Shown in pieces: positions 1 through 6,046 of a DNA stretch of 7,141 nucleotides (its first letter is position 1; every line of letters starts with the position of its first letter). The DNA is from Eubacterium sp. CAG:248. Its GTDB lineage: Bacteria; Bacillota; Clostridia; Lachnospirales; Lachnospiraceae. Below the pieces are notes generated by a model. It ran no database searches. It was not told where the DNA came from and worked only from the letters and a program-made list of their open reading frames with translations. The position numbers and the translations under genes are program-made. Location: assembly GCA_000436475.1 (NCBI GenBank), contig FR886179.1:1-7141 (forward strand), written 5' to 3'.

Positions 1-32
1 CGTTCGTCACCAACTAATATTCAATTAAACAA

Positions 33-41
33 TGGTATAAT
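33..41 (+). promoter_or_regulatory. Candidate extended -10 promoter upstream of scfA (P1)
   Basis: A perfect TATAAT (36-41) is preceded by TG with one intervening base (TGGTATAAT), which is the extended -10 configuration. No good -35 hexamer lies 16-18 bases upstream (actaat at 13-18), which extended -10 promoters tolerate. It would start a transcript near position 48 with a leader of about 90 nt before scfA. It may be a secondary promoter, or may serve only as background AT-rich similarity. Confidence 0.45.
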
Positions 42-74
42 AAATCACTGACAGAATGAATTATGATAAATCAG

Positions 75-103
75 TTGAAAAACCTCTTGCTATATGTTAT
101 ACT
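75..103 (+). promoter_or_regulatory. Probable main sigma-A promoter of scfA (P2)
   Basis: TTGAAA (75-80) and TATACT (98-103) are separated by exactly 17 bases, each matching the sigma-A consensus at 5 of 6 positions. A TG precedes the -10 with one intervening base (TGTTATACT), adding the extended -10 element. Transcription would start near 110, giving a short leader of about 27 nt that carries the strong ribosome binding site at 121-130. Its position also argues against any scfA start upstream of about 110. Confidence 0.7.
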
Positions 104-120
104 CTCATTAGTTATGAACA

Positions 121-130
121 AAAAGGAGGT
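121..130 (+). promoter_or_regulatory. Ribosome binding site that fixes the scfA start
   Basis: AAAAGGAGGT is a near-perfect Shine-Dalgarno sequence. Its GGAGG core (125-129) ends seven bases before GTG 137, ideal spacing. This selects GTG 137 over the in-frame ATG at 56, which would add 27 residues that include the promoter region and look unlike SCIFF peptides. Confidence 0.9.
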
Positions 131-136
131 ATTGTT

Positions 137-283
137 GTGAAGCATATTAAGACTATCAGCAATCGCGTATTAAAGGATACAATGAAGCATGGTGGATGTG
201 GTGAATGTCAGACATCTTGCCAGTCAGCTTGTAAGACATCTTGCACAGTTGGTAACCAGAGCTGTGAGAATAAGAACAACTAA
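137..283 (+). CDS. scfA: SCIFF six-cysteine ranthipeptide precursor
   Basis: This 48-residue peptide begins MKHIKTISNRVLKDT, the conserved leader of SCIFF (six cysteines in forty-five residues) peptides. It continues into a core with cysteines at 21, 24, 28, 32, 36 and 43 and the hallmark ending TVGNQSCEN, plus a short KNN tail. SCIFF precursors are modified by a dedicated radical SAM enzyme, encoded next door by scfB, which makes thioether crosslinks. In characterised homologues (CteA, Tte1186a) the bond is reported between Cys32 and Thr37, and both residues fall at exactly those positions here. The start is GTG 137, set by an excellent RBS and by family length. A terminator-like hairpin follows the stop, so the precursor is probably made in excess over its maturase. 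No dedicated peptidase or exporter gene is adjacent. The cellular function of SCIFF is not established. Confidence 0.95.
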   Translation: MKHIKTISNRVLKDTMKHGGCGECQTSCQSACKTSCTVGNQSCENKNN

Positions 284-315
284 TTATTATCATTAAAGAT
301 AATATGTAAGTAAAG

Positions 316-353
316 TAAGAGAGTGTGAATGCATTTTAACACTCTCTTATTTT
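316..353 (+). terminator. Intrinsic terminator or attenuator between scfA and scfB
   Basis: A perfect 11-bp stem (316-326 TAAGAGAGTGT pairing with 339-349 ACACTCTCTTA) with a 12-nt loop is followed by TTTTCCTT (350-357). The T-tract is interrupted after four T residues, so termination is likely partial. It lies 33 bases after the scfA stop. The likely effect is a short abundant scfA message and reduced read-through into scfB, a common way to balance peptide precursor and modifying enzyme. Confidence 0.8.
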
Positions 354-373
354 CCTTATGTACATAGGGTGAG

Positions 374-457
374 ACCGGGCAGAATATAAAATCCATGATT
401 ATCTATTATTTAAGATAATGGACTGTTAATGCATATAAAACTATAAGCCTGTCTGGT
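374..457 (+). promoter_or_regulatory. Structured leader RNA upstream of scfB (predicted by eye)
   Basis: Between the scfA terminator and scfB, bases 374-382 (ACCGGGCAG) can pair with 449-457 (CTGTCTGGT) as nine consecutive pairs including two G-U wobbles. GTG 369-371 with CAC 459-461 can extend this stem past a small internal loop. Inside it, 392-404 pairs with 413-422 as an 11-bp hairpin with a two-base bulge (397-398) and an eight-base loop. The outer-stem sequences are notably GC-rich for this window. I do not recognise a named riboswitch family. No clear sigma-A promoter is visible in this gap, so this RNA would mostly come from scfA read-through. It could affect scfB translation or message stability, but hand folding of AT-rich RNA is weak evidence. 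Confidence 0.4.
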
Positions 458-509
458 ACACGATAGAAATAAGTTGTCAGTTAAGATTAGAATTGAGGAT
501 TGTTTATTT

Positions 510-1871
510 ATGATACACCAGTATAAGAATAATGGATATAACATAGTCCTGGATGTTAATAGTGGTTCAGTACATGTTGTAGATGATATAGTATATGATA
601 TTATCGCACTTTATGAAAATAACAGTGAAGATAAAATTATCGAAGAATTAAAAGATAAGTATGCGGTTGAAGATATTAAGGAAGCCTGTTTGGAAATATC
701 TGAACTTAAAGAGGCCGGACAGCTTTTTACGGAGGATATATACGAGCCATATATTGATTCTTTTAAGGACAGACCTACAGTTGTAAAGGCACTTTGTCTT
801 CATATAGCACATGATTGTAACCTTGCCTGCAAGTATTGCTTTGCAGAGGAGGGTGAATATCACGGAAGAAGAGCTCTTATGAGCTTTGAAGTTGGTAAAA
901 AGGCACTTGATTTCCTTGTTGCTAATTCTGGCTCAAGAAAGAATCTTGAGGTTGATTTCTTTGGCGGTGAGCCTACTATGAATTTTGAGGTTGTAAAGCA
1001 GCTTGTTGAATATGGAAGAAGTCTTGAGAAGGAACATAACAAGAACTTCAGATTTACACTTACAACTAATGGAATTCTTCTTAATGATGAGATACTCGAC
1101 TTTGCAAACAAAGAGATGGGCAATATCGTACTCAGTATAGATGGACGTAAGGAGATTAATGATCTTATGCGTCCAACAAGAAATAATCATGGAAGCTCAT
1201 ATGATATTATTATGCCTAAGTTCAAGAAGGTTGCAGAGAGCCGTAACCAGATGAACTACTATGTAAGAGGCACATTTACACATAATAATCTTGACTTCTC
1301 AGAGGATGTTTTGCATCTGGCAGATGAAGGCTTTGAACAGATATCAGTTGAGCCAGTTGTTGCACAGCCAACAGATTCATATGCAATAAGAGAAGAAGAC
1401 CTTCCAGTTATATTTGAGCAGTACGATAAGCTTGCAAAGGAAATCATAAAGAGAAAAAAGGCGGGTAACGGATTTAACTTCTTCCACTTTATGATAGATT
1501 TAAGTGGCGGTCCTTGTGTAGCAAAGAGACTGTCAGGATGTGGTTCAGGATGTGAGTATTTAGCAGTTACTCCTTGGGGTGATTTCTATCCATGTCATCA
1601 GTTTGTAGGTAACGAAGATTTCCTTATGGGTAATGTTGATGAAGGTATTACCCGTAACGACATAAGAGATAGTTTTAAGAATTGTAATGTATATTCAAAG
1701 GAAAAATGTAAGAACTGTTTTGCTAAGTTCTATTGTAGTGGTGGGTGTGCTGCTAACTCTTATAACTTCCACGGAAACATCAATGATGCTTATGATGTAG
1801 GATGTGAGATGCAGAAAAAGAGAATTGAATGTGCAATTATGATAAGGGCTGCGATGGCAGAAGAAAATTAA
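510..1871 (+). CDS. scfB: SCIFF radical SAM maturase (thioether-forming)
   Basis: This 453-residue cytosolic iron-sulfur enzyme, as known for the family, reductively cleaves S-adenosylmethionine and links cysteines of the ScfA peptide to acceptor residues as thioethers (ranthipeptide chemistry; CteB and Tte1186 are relatives). Residues about 1-90 (MIHQYKNNGYNIVLDVNSG onward) resemble the RRE/PqqD-like recognition domain that binds precursor leaders. The radical SAM motif CNLACKYC has cysteines 103, 107 and 110, followed by FFGGEP (150-155), part of the SAM-binding site. The C-terminal third is rich in cysteines (336, 344, 348, 362, 392, 400, 403, 409, 413, 432), including CKNCFAKFYCSGGC, expected to hold two auxiliary 4Fe-4S clusters. 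An in-frame TTG at 474 would add 12 residues but lacks a good RBS. ATG 510 has GAGGA upstream (495-499) and matches the usual family start and length. secDF follows after 36 bp. Confidence 0.95.
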   Translation: MIHQYKNNGYNIVLDVNSGSVHVVDDIVYDIIALYENNSEDKIIEELKDKYAVEDIKEACLEISELKEAGQLFTEDIYEPYIDSFKDRPTVVKALCLHIAHDCNLACKYCFAEEGEYHGRRALMSFEVGKKALDFLVANSGSRKNLEVDFFGGEPTMNFEVVKQLVEYGRSLEKEHNKNFRFTLTTNGILLNDEILDFANKEMGNIVLSIDGRKEINDLMRPTRNNHGSSYDIIMPKFKKVAESRNQMNYYVRGTFTHNNLDFSEDVLHLADEGFEQISVEPVVAQPTDSYAIREEDLPVIFEQYDKLAKEIIKRKKAGNGFNFFHFMIDLSGGPCVAKRLSGCGSGCEYLAVTPWGDFYPCHQFVGNEDFLMGNVDEGITRNDIRDSFKNCNVYSKEKCKNCFAKFYCSGGCAANSYNFHGNINDAYDVGCEMQKKRIECAIMIRAAMAEEN

Positions 1872-1907
1872 AGCATATGTATTGAAGGGAGTATTAAAAA
1901 AAGTAAC

Positions 1908-4148
1908 ATGAAGTACAATTTAACTAAGAAGATTAGCTATAGCATCATCATTCTTGTTTTGCTTGTAGGTCTTACACTTACAACATTTTTTGGAATGAAT
2001 GGCAAAGGCTATGGCAGTGCTAAGGACATCAATCTCGGTCTTGACCTTGCAGGCGGTGTCAGTATAACATATGAAATCCAGGAGGATAATCCAACTTCAC
2101 AGGATATAGAAGATACTATTTATAAGCTTGAAAAACGTATCGAGGGAAGAAGTACAGAATCACAGGTATATAAGGAAGGCGATAAGAGAATCACAGTTGA
2201 GATTCCTGGTGTAACAGATGCCAACGAGATTCTTACAGAGTTAGGAACACCAGGTTCACTCGAATTCCTTGATTATACAGGATATACAGCATGGTCGCAG
2301 GGACAGGATTACACACCACTCCTTACCGGTTCAGATGTCAAAGCAGCACAGGCATATTCAGATACATCATCTAATGAAAGCACACCTTATGGTGTATCAC
2401 TTACATTTACAGATGAAGGTTCAGATAAGTTCGCTGATGCTACATCTAAGAATATAGGAAGCAGAATATACATCATATATGATGGTGCAGTTGTCAGCTA
2501 TCCTACAGTTAACACAGCAATAACAGGTGGTAGTGCATCTATCACAGGTATGGAAACATATGAAGCAGCAGATAATCTTGCTACATATATAAGAATTGGT
2601 TCTATTCCACTTACACTTAAGGAAGCAAGCTCTAATATAGTAGGTGCACAGTTAGGACAGGATGCTATCCATTCAAGTCTTATTGCAGCAGGTATAGGTT
2701 TTATACTTTTATGTATATTTATGATTGCTATATATAGAGTGCCAGGTGTTGTTGCAACACTTTCACTTATAATATACACAACACTTGTTCTTTTCCTTGT
2801 AAGTGTATATGACCTTACATTGACACTTCCAGGTATTGCAGGTATCATCCTTGGTATCGGTATGGCAGTTGATGCAAATGTTATTATATATACACGTATC
2901 AGAGAAGAGATTGCTGCTGGAAAGAGTGTAGAAAGTGCTATTCTTGCAGGTTACAACAAGGCTACATCAGCTATCGTAGATGGTAACGTAACAACTCTTA
3001 TAGCTGCTATTGTTCTTTATATATTTGGTACAGGTCCTGTTAAGGGCTTTGCTACAACTCTTGCAGTTGGTAATATTGTATCTATATTTACAGCACTTGT
3101 TATTACAAAGGTTATAATGAAGCTGTTATACAACTTTGGTCTTACAAAGCCAAATATGTATGGTAAGACAGTTCATAGAAGAACATATAATATCCTGTCT
3201 ATAAGAAAATGGACTATTACAGTATCAGTTGTTCTTATAGTTGTTGGTTTTGTAGCTATGGGAGTACAGAGTGCAGCAGGCAACAGAGCACTTAATTTCA
3301 GCCTTGAGTTCGTTGGTGGTTCAACAACAAGCTTTACATTTGACAAGGAATATTCACAGTCAGAGATAGAAAATGGTATTATTCCAATTATCAGGGAAGC
3401 AGCTGGTATAACAGAGGTACAGCAGCAGAAGGTACAGAACTCTACAAAGGTAACATTTAAGACAACAGATCTTTCACTTGAACAAAGAGAAGCGATAGAA
3501 ACAGCAGTTACTGAAAAGTATCCACTTCAGGATGGTTCAATAGTTGAATCTGATACAATCAGTTCATCAGTCAGCAGCACTATGAAGAAGAATGCTATTC
3601 TTTCAGTTGTACTTGCTACAATAGCTATGCTTATATACATCTTTGCAAGATTCAGAGATATTAAGTTTGCCCTTGCAGCAGTTATGGCTCTTTTACAGGA
3701 TGTATTAGTAGTTATTACATTCTATGCTGTATTCAGAGTACCAGTAGGTAACACATTTATCGCTTGTATGCTTACTATTGTAGGTTACTCTATCAACGGT
3801 ACAATCATTATCTTTGACAGAATCAGGGAAATGTTAAAGAGTGCTAACTCTAAGACTAATATAACAGAACTTGTTAACTCTGCAGTAACAAGTACAATAA
3901 CAAGAAATATCAATACAACTATAACAACTCTTATTATGCTTGTCATGCTTTATATCATGGGTGTTACATCAGTAAAAGAGTTCTCACTTCCACTTATTGT
4001 AGGTATTATATGTGGATTCTACTCATCAGTATTCCTTACAAGTTCATTCTGGTATATACTTGGTGGTAAGAAGAGAGGAGTTATAGAAGAAGCTGTTAAC
4101 AAGAAAGCAAAGGCAGCTAAGATAGGTCCAGATGGCGCACAGGTATAA
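1908..4148 (+). CDS. secDF: Fused protein-export membrane protein SecDF
   Basis: This 746-residue fusion of SecD and SecF is an inner-membrane RND-type motor that uses the ion gradient to help pull Sec substrates across after SecYEG/SecA. TM1 (about 10-30) precedes a periplasmic-side P1 region (about 31-255) containing LGLDLAGG (43-50). TM2-TM6 span about 256-403, with GMAVDANVIIYTRIREE (318-334) carrying the conserved Asp D322. The SecF half starts near 430: TM7 about 434-452, LNFSLEFVGGS (462-472), P4-like region to about 560, then TM8-TM12 (563-713). The SecF motif reads GYSINGTIIIFDRIRE, so the Asp usually found after SIN is Gly (G631), while R666 is retained. The start is ATG 1908. The nearest good Shine-Dalgarno (AAGGGAG, 1885-1891) is unusually far, 16 bases away. 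The gene lies 36 bp after scfB and ends before a strong terminator. Length suits a Bacillus-type fused SecDF. Confidence 0.95.
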   Translation: MKYNLTKKISYSIIILVLLVGLTLTTFFGMNGKGYGSAKDINLGLDLAGGVSITYEIQEDNPTSQDIEDTIYKLEKRIEGRSTESQVYKEGDKRITVEIPGVTDANEILTELGTPGSLEFLDYTGYTAWSQGQDYTPLLTGSDVKAAQAYSDTSSNESTPYGVSLTFTDEGSDKFADATSKNIGSRIYIIYDGAVVSYPTVNTAITGGSASITGMETYEAADNLATYIRIGSIPLTLKEASSNIVGAQLGQDAIHSSLIAAGIGFILLCIFMIAIYRVPGVVATLSLIIYTTLVLFLVSVYDLTLTLPGIAGIILGIGMAVDANVIIYTRIREEIAAGKSVESAILAGYNKATSAIVDGNVTTLIAAIVLYIFGTGPVKGFATTLAVGNIVSIFTALVITKVIMKLLYNFGLTKPNMYGKTVHRRTYNILSIRKWTITVSVVLIVVGFVAMGVQSAAGNRALNFSLEFVGGSTTSFTFDKEYSQSEIENGIIPIIREAAGITEVQQQKVQNSTKVTFKTTDLSLEQREAIETAVTEKYPLQDGSIVESDTISSSVSSTMKKNAILSVVLATIAMLIYIFARFRDIKFALAAVMALLQDVLVVITFYAVFRVPVGNTFIACMLTIVGYSINGTIIIFDRIREMLKSANSKTNITELVNSAVTSTITRNINTTITTLIMLVMLYIMGVTSVKEFSLPLIVGIICGFYSSVFLTSSFWYILGGKKRGVIEEAVNKKAKAAKIGPDGAQV

Positions 4149-4176
4149 ATATTAATAAAGTGCGATAACAATAATG

Positions 4177-4244
4177 CATCCATATTCTGATACATATAAT
4201 GATTAATCATCATTAGTCAGTGTATCGGGATGTGGATGTTTTTT
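4177..4244 (+). terminator. Strong intrinsic terminator after secDF
   Basis: Bases 4177-4195 pair with 4220-4238 over 19 consecutive positions, with four G-U wobbles, and a run of six T residues (4239-4244) follows directly. The 24-base loop can form a further small AT hairpin. It begins 28 bases after the secDF stop and should end the scfA-scfB-secDF transcription unit, separating it from recJ. Confidence 0.88.
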
Positions 4245-4269
4245 AATAACAATCATTAAATAATATGAT
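4241..4269 (+). promoter_or_regulatory. Weak candidate promoter for recJ
   Basis: TATGAT (4264-4269, 5 of 6 matches to the -10 consensus) lies 17 bases after a poor -35 match (TTTTAA, 4241-4246). A promoter is expected somewhere between the secDF terminator and recJ, and this is the best candidate I can find. The -10 falls inside the left arm of the inverted repeat at 4261-4310. The weak -35 keeps confidence low. Confidence 0.28.
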
Positions 4270-4310
4270 GTAAGGGGCAGAATGTTTTTCACACTTACAT
4301 CATCATATTA
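4261..4310 (+). repeat. Imperfect inverted repeat immediately upstream of recJ
   Basis: The arms TAATATGATGTAAG (4261-4274) and CTTACATCATCATATTA (4294-4310) are perfectly complementary apart from an extra CAT in the right arm. They give 14 base pairs with a 3-nt bulge and a 19-nt loop. No T-tract follows, so it is not a standard terminator. The right arm ends five bases before the recJ Shine-Dalgarno core, and the loop contains the alternative start ATG 4282. It may act as an RNA hairpin affecting recJ translation. If transcription starts after it, it may instead act as a DNA operator overlapping the candidate -10. Confidence 0.6.
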
Positions 4311-4314
4311 CACA

Positions 4315-4319
4315 GGGAG
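4315..4319 (+). promoter_or_regulatory. Ribosome binding site favouring recJ start at ATG 4327
   Basis: GGGAG ends seven bases before ATG 4327. A competing upstream in-frame ATG at 4282 has AAGG (4272-4275) six bases before it. That site would be partly buried in the inverted-repeat hairpin, and the extra 15 residues do not resemble RecJ N-termini. Confidence 0.7.
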
Positions 4320-4326
4320 ATATGTC

Positions 4327-6042
4327 ATGAAAAGCGACTGGAGAGTGTATGGTAAAAAGGCTGATTTTAAAAGGCTTGCAGATAAGTATAGTATAGACCA
4401 GGTTATAGCAAGAATAATAAGAAACAGAGATATATGTGGTGATAGTGATATAGATATGTATCTTAACGGAGATATTAAAGATATGCATGCCCCTAAGGAC
4501 ATGAAGGATGCTGTAGTTTCTGTTGATATTATTGAAAAAAAAATAAAGGAAAAGTGCAGAATCCGTATAATAGGGGATTATGATATTGATGGTATATGCT
4601 CTATATACATTTTATACAAAGGACTTCTTGCAGCAGGAGCAGATGTCGATTATGTTGTGCCACACAGGATAAATGATGGGTATGGTATTAATGAACATCT
4701 TATTGATAATGCATTATCTGATGGTATAGATACAATAATAACATGCGATAATGGAATATCAGCATATAGTCAGGTTAAATATGCCAAAGACAATGGCATG
4801 ACAGTTATAGTTACAGATCATCATGATGTACCTTTTGATATGATTGATGGAGAAAAAAAGTATTGTATACCACCAGCAGATGCTGTTGTTAATCCCAAAC
4901 AGACGTCATGTAAATATCCTTTTAAGCTGTTATGTGGAGCAGGTGTTGCATATAAGCTTATATGCCTTCTTTATGAAAGAATGGGAATAAGTGACAAAGC
5001 CTTAGAAGAATACAGAGAATTTATGGCAATAGCTACAGTAGGTGATATAGTTGATCTTGTGGATGAAAACAGAGTTGTAGTTAAATATGGATTGAAGCAT
5101 ATAGAACATACAGCTAATATTGGTCTGAGAGCGCTTATAGAAGAATGTGGCATAGATATTTCTAACATAAGCTCATATCATATAGGCTTTGTGATCGGTC
5201 CGTGTCTTAATGCAAGTGGACGTCTTGATACAGCAAAGAAAGCTATTGAGCTTATGTTGTGTCAGGATAGGAATGAAGCACATAATATGGCAAAGGAACT
5301 GATTCTGCTTAATAATGAACGTAAGCAGATGACAGAGGAAGAAACGGCTAAGGCTATAGAGCTTGTAGAAGGTACTGGTATGACAGAGGATAAAGTGCTT
5401 GTTGTATATCTTCCTGATTGTCATGAAAGTATAGCTGGCATTATTGCAGGAAGAATAAAAGAAAGATATTACAGGCCTACATTTGTTATAACTAATGCTG
5501 AGGATGGAGCTAAAGGCTCAGGTCGTTCTATAGAAGGCTATAATATGGCAGAAGAGCTTAATAAATGTAAAAATCTTCTCACTAAATATGGTGGACATCC
5601 TATGGCTGCTGGTTTATCATTAAATACAGCTGACATTGACACATTAAGGAATATGCTTAATGAAAATGCCACACTTACTGACAGCGATCTTATTCCCAAA
5701 ACATGGATAGATGTTCCTATGCCTGTATCATATATAAGTATGGGGCTTGTTGAGCAGTTAAAGCTTCTTGAACCCTTTGGAAAAGGAAATGAAAAGCCGG
5801 TTTTTGCAGATAGGGATTTATATGTAAAGAAAGCAGATATTATCGGTGCTAATAAAAATGTATTAAGAATGCAGCTTGAAACAAAGGATGGATGTCTTAT
5901 GAATGCTGTTCAGTTTAATGTGAACGAAGGTGATAAGATACCAGAAGTTGGAAGCAGTATTCTTGTTGTGTACTATCCGGATGTTAATGTATACAGAGGA
6001 ATAGCATCGCTTCAGATAATAGTAAAAGAATGGAAGGAATAA
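4327..6042 (+). CDS. recJ: Single-stranded-DNA-specific exonuclease RecJ
   Basis: This 571-residue cytosolic 5'-3' exonuclease is metal-dependent and, as known for the family, degrades single-stranded DNA in recombination, mismatch and base-excision repair. The DHH domain shows GDYDIDG (83-89), TCDNG (139-143), VTDHH (162-166) and the aspartate of ATVGDIVDL (236-244), together forming the two-metal site. The DHHA1 domain shows GPCLNASGRL (291-300), ESIAGIIAGRIKERYYRP (367-384), GSGRSIEGYNMAEEL (397-411) and YGGHPMAAGL (421-430). The C-terminal part, with LEPFGKGNEKPVF (481-493), is the OB-fold DNA-binding domain. All expected motifs are intact, and the size fits the shorter Firmicute-type RecJ. 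Motif I is followed by ICSI where many RecJs have a threonine, a likely lineage variant. A run of nine A residues occurs at 4535-4543. The stop is only four bases before the next gene, so the two are probably co-transcribed. Confidence 0.93.
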   Translation: MKSDWRVYGKKADFKRLADKYSIDQVIARIIRNRDICGDSDIDMYLNGDIKDMHAPKDMKDAVVSVDIIEKKIKEKCRIRIIGDYDIDGICSIYILYKGLLAAGADVDYVVPHRINDGYGINEHLIDNALSDGIDTIITCDNGISAYSQVKYAKDNGMTVIVTDHHDVPFDMIDGEKKYCIPPADAVVNPKQTSCKYPFKLLCGAGVAYKLICLLYERMGISDKALEEYREFMAIATVGDIVDLVDENRVVVKYGLKHIEHTANIGLRALIEECGIDISNISSYHIGFVIGPCLNASGRLDTAKKAIELMLCQDRNEAHNMAKELILLNNERKQMTEEETAKAIELVEGTGMTEDKVLVVYLPDCHESIAGIIAGRIKERYYRPTFVITNAEDGAKGSGRSIEGYNMAEELNKCKNLLTKYGGHPMAAGLSLNTADIDTLRNMLNENATLTDSDLIPKTWIDVPMPVSYISMGLVEQLKLLEPFGKGNEKPVFADRDLYVKKADIIGANKNVLRMQLETKDGCLMNAVQFNVNEGDKIPEVGSSILVVYYPDVNVYRGIASLQIIVKEWKE

Positions 6043-6046
6043 GTTT

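Noticed and set aside
56..136. Upstream in-frame ATG 56 as the scfA start, adding 27 residues
   Set aside because: It has no ribosome binding site, overlaps the best promoter, and the added residues are unlike SCIFF leaders; GTG 137 has an ideal RBS and gives family length.
285..304. Small AT-only hairpin just after the scfA stop (285-291 with 298-304)
   Set aside because: Seven weak A-T-rich pairs are expected by chance in such sequence, and the clear terminator lies just downstream.
2269..2457. Plus-strand 62-codon frame inside secDF
   Set aside because: It is an out-of-frame overlap in the SecD P1 region, His/Gln-rich in a way typical of a shifted frame, with no family signature.
4282..4326. 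ATG 4282 as the recJ start
   Set aside because: RecJ-like sequence begins after ATG 4327, which has a well-spaced GGGAG. ATG 4282 sits in a hairpin loop; it is kept only as an alternative.
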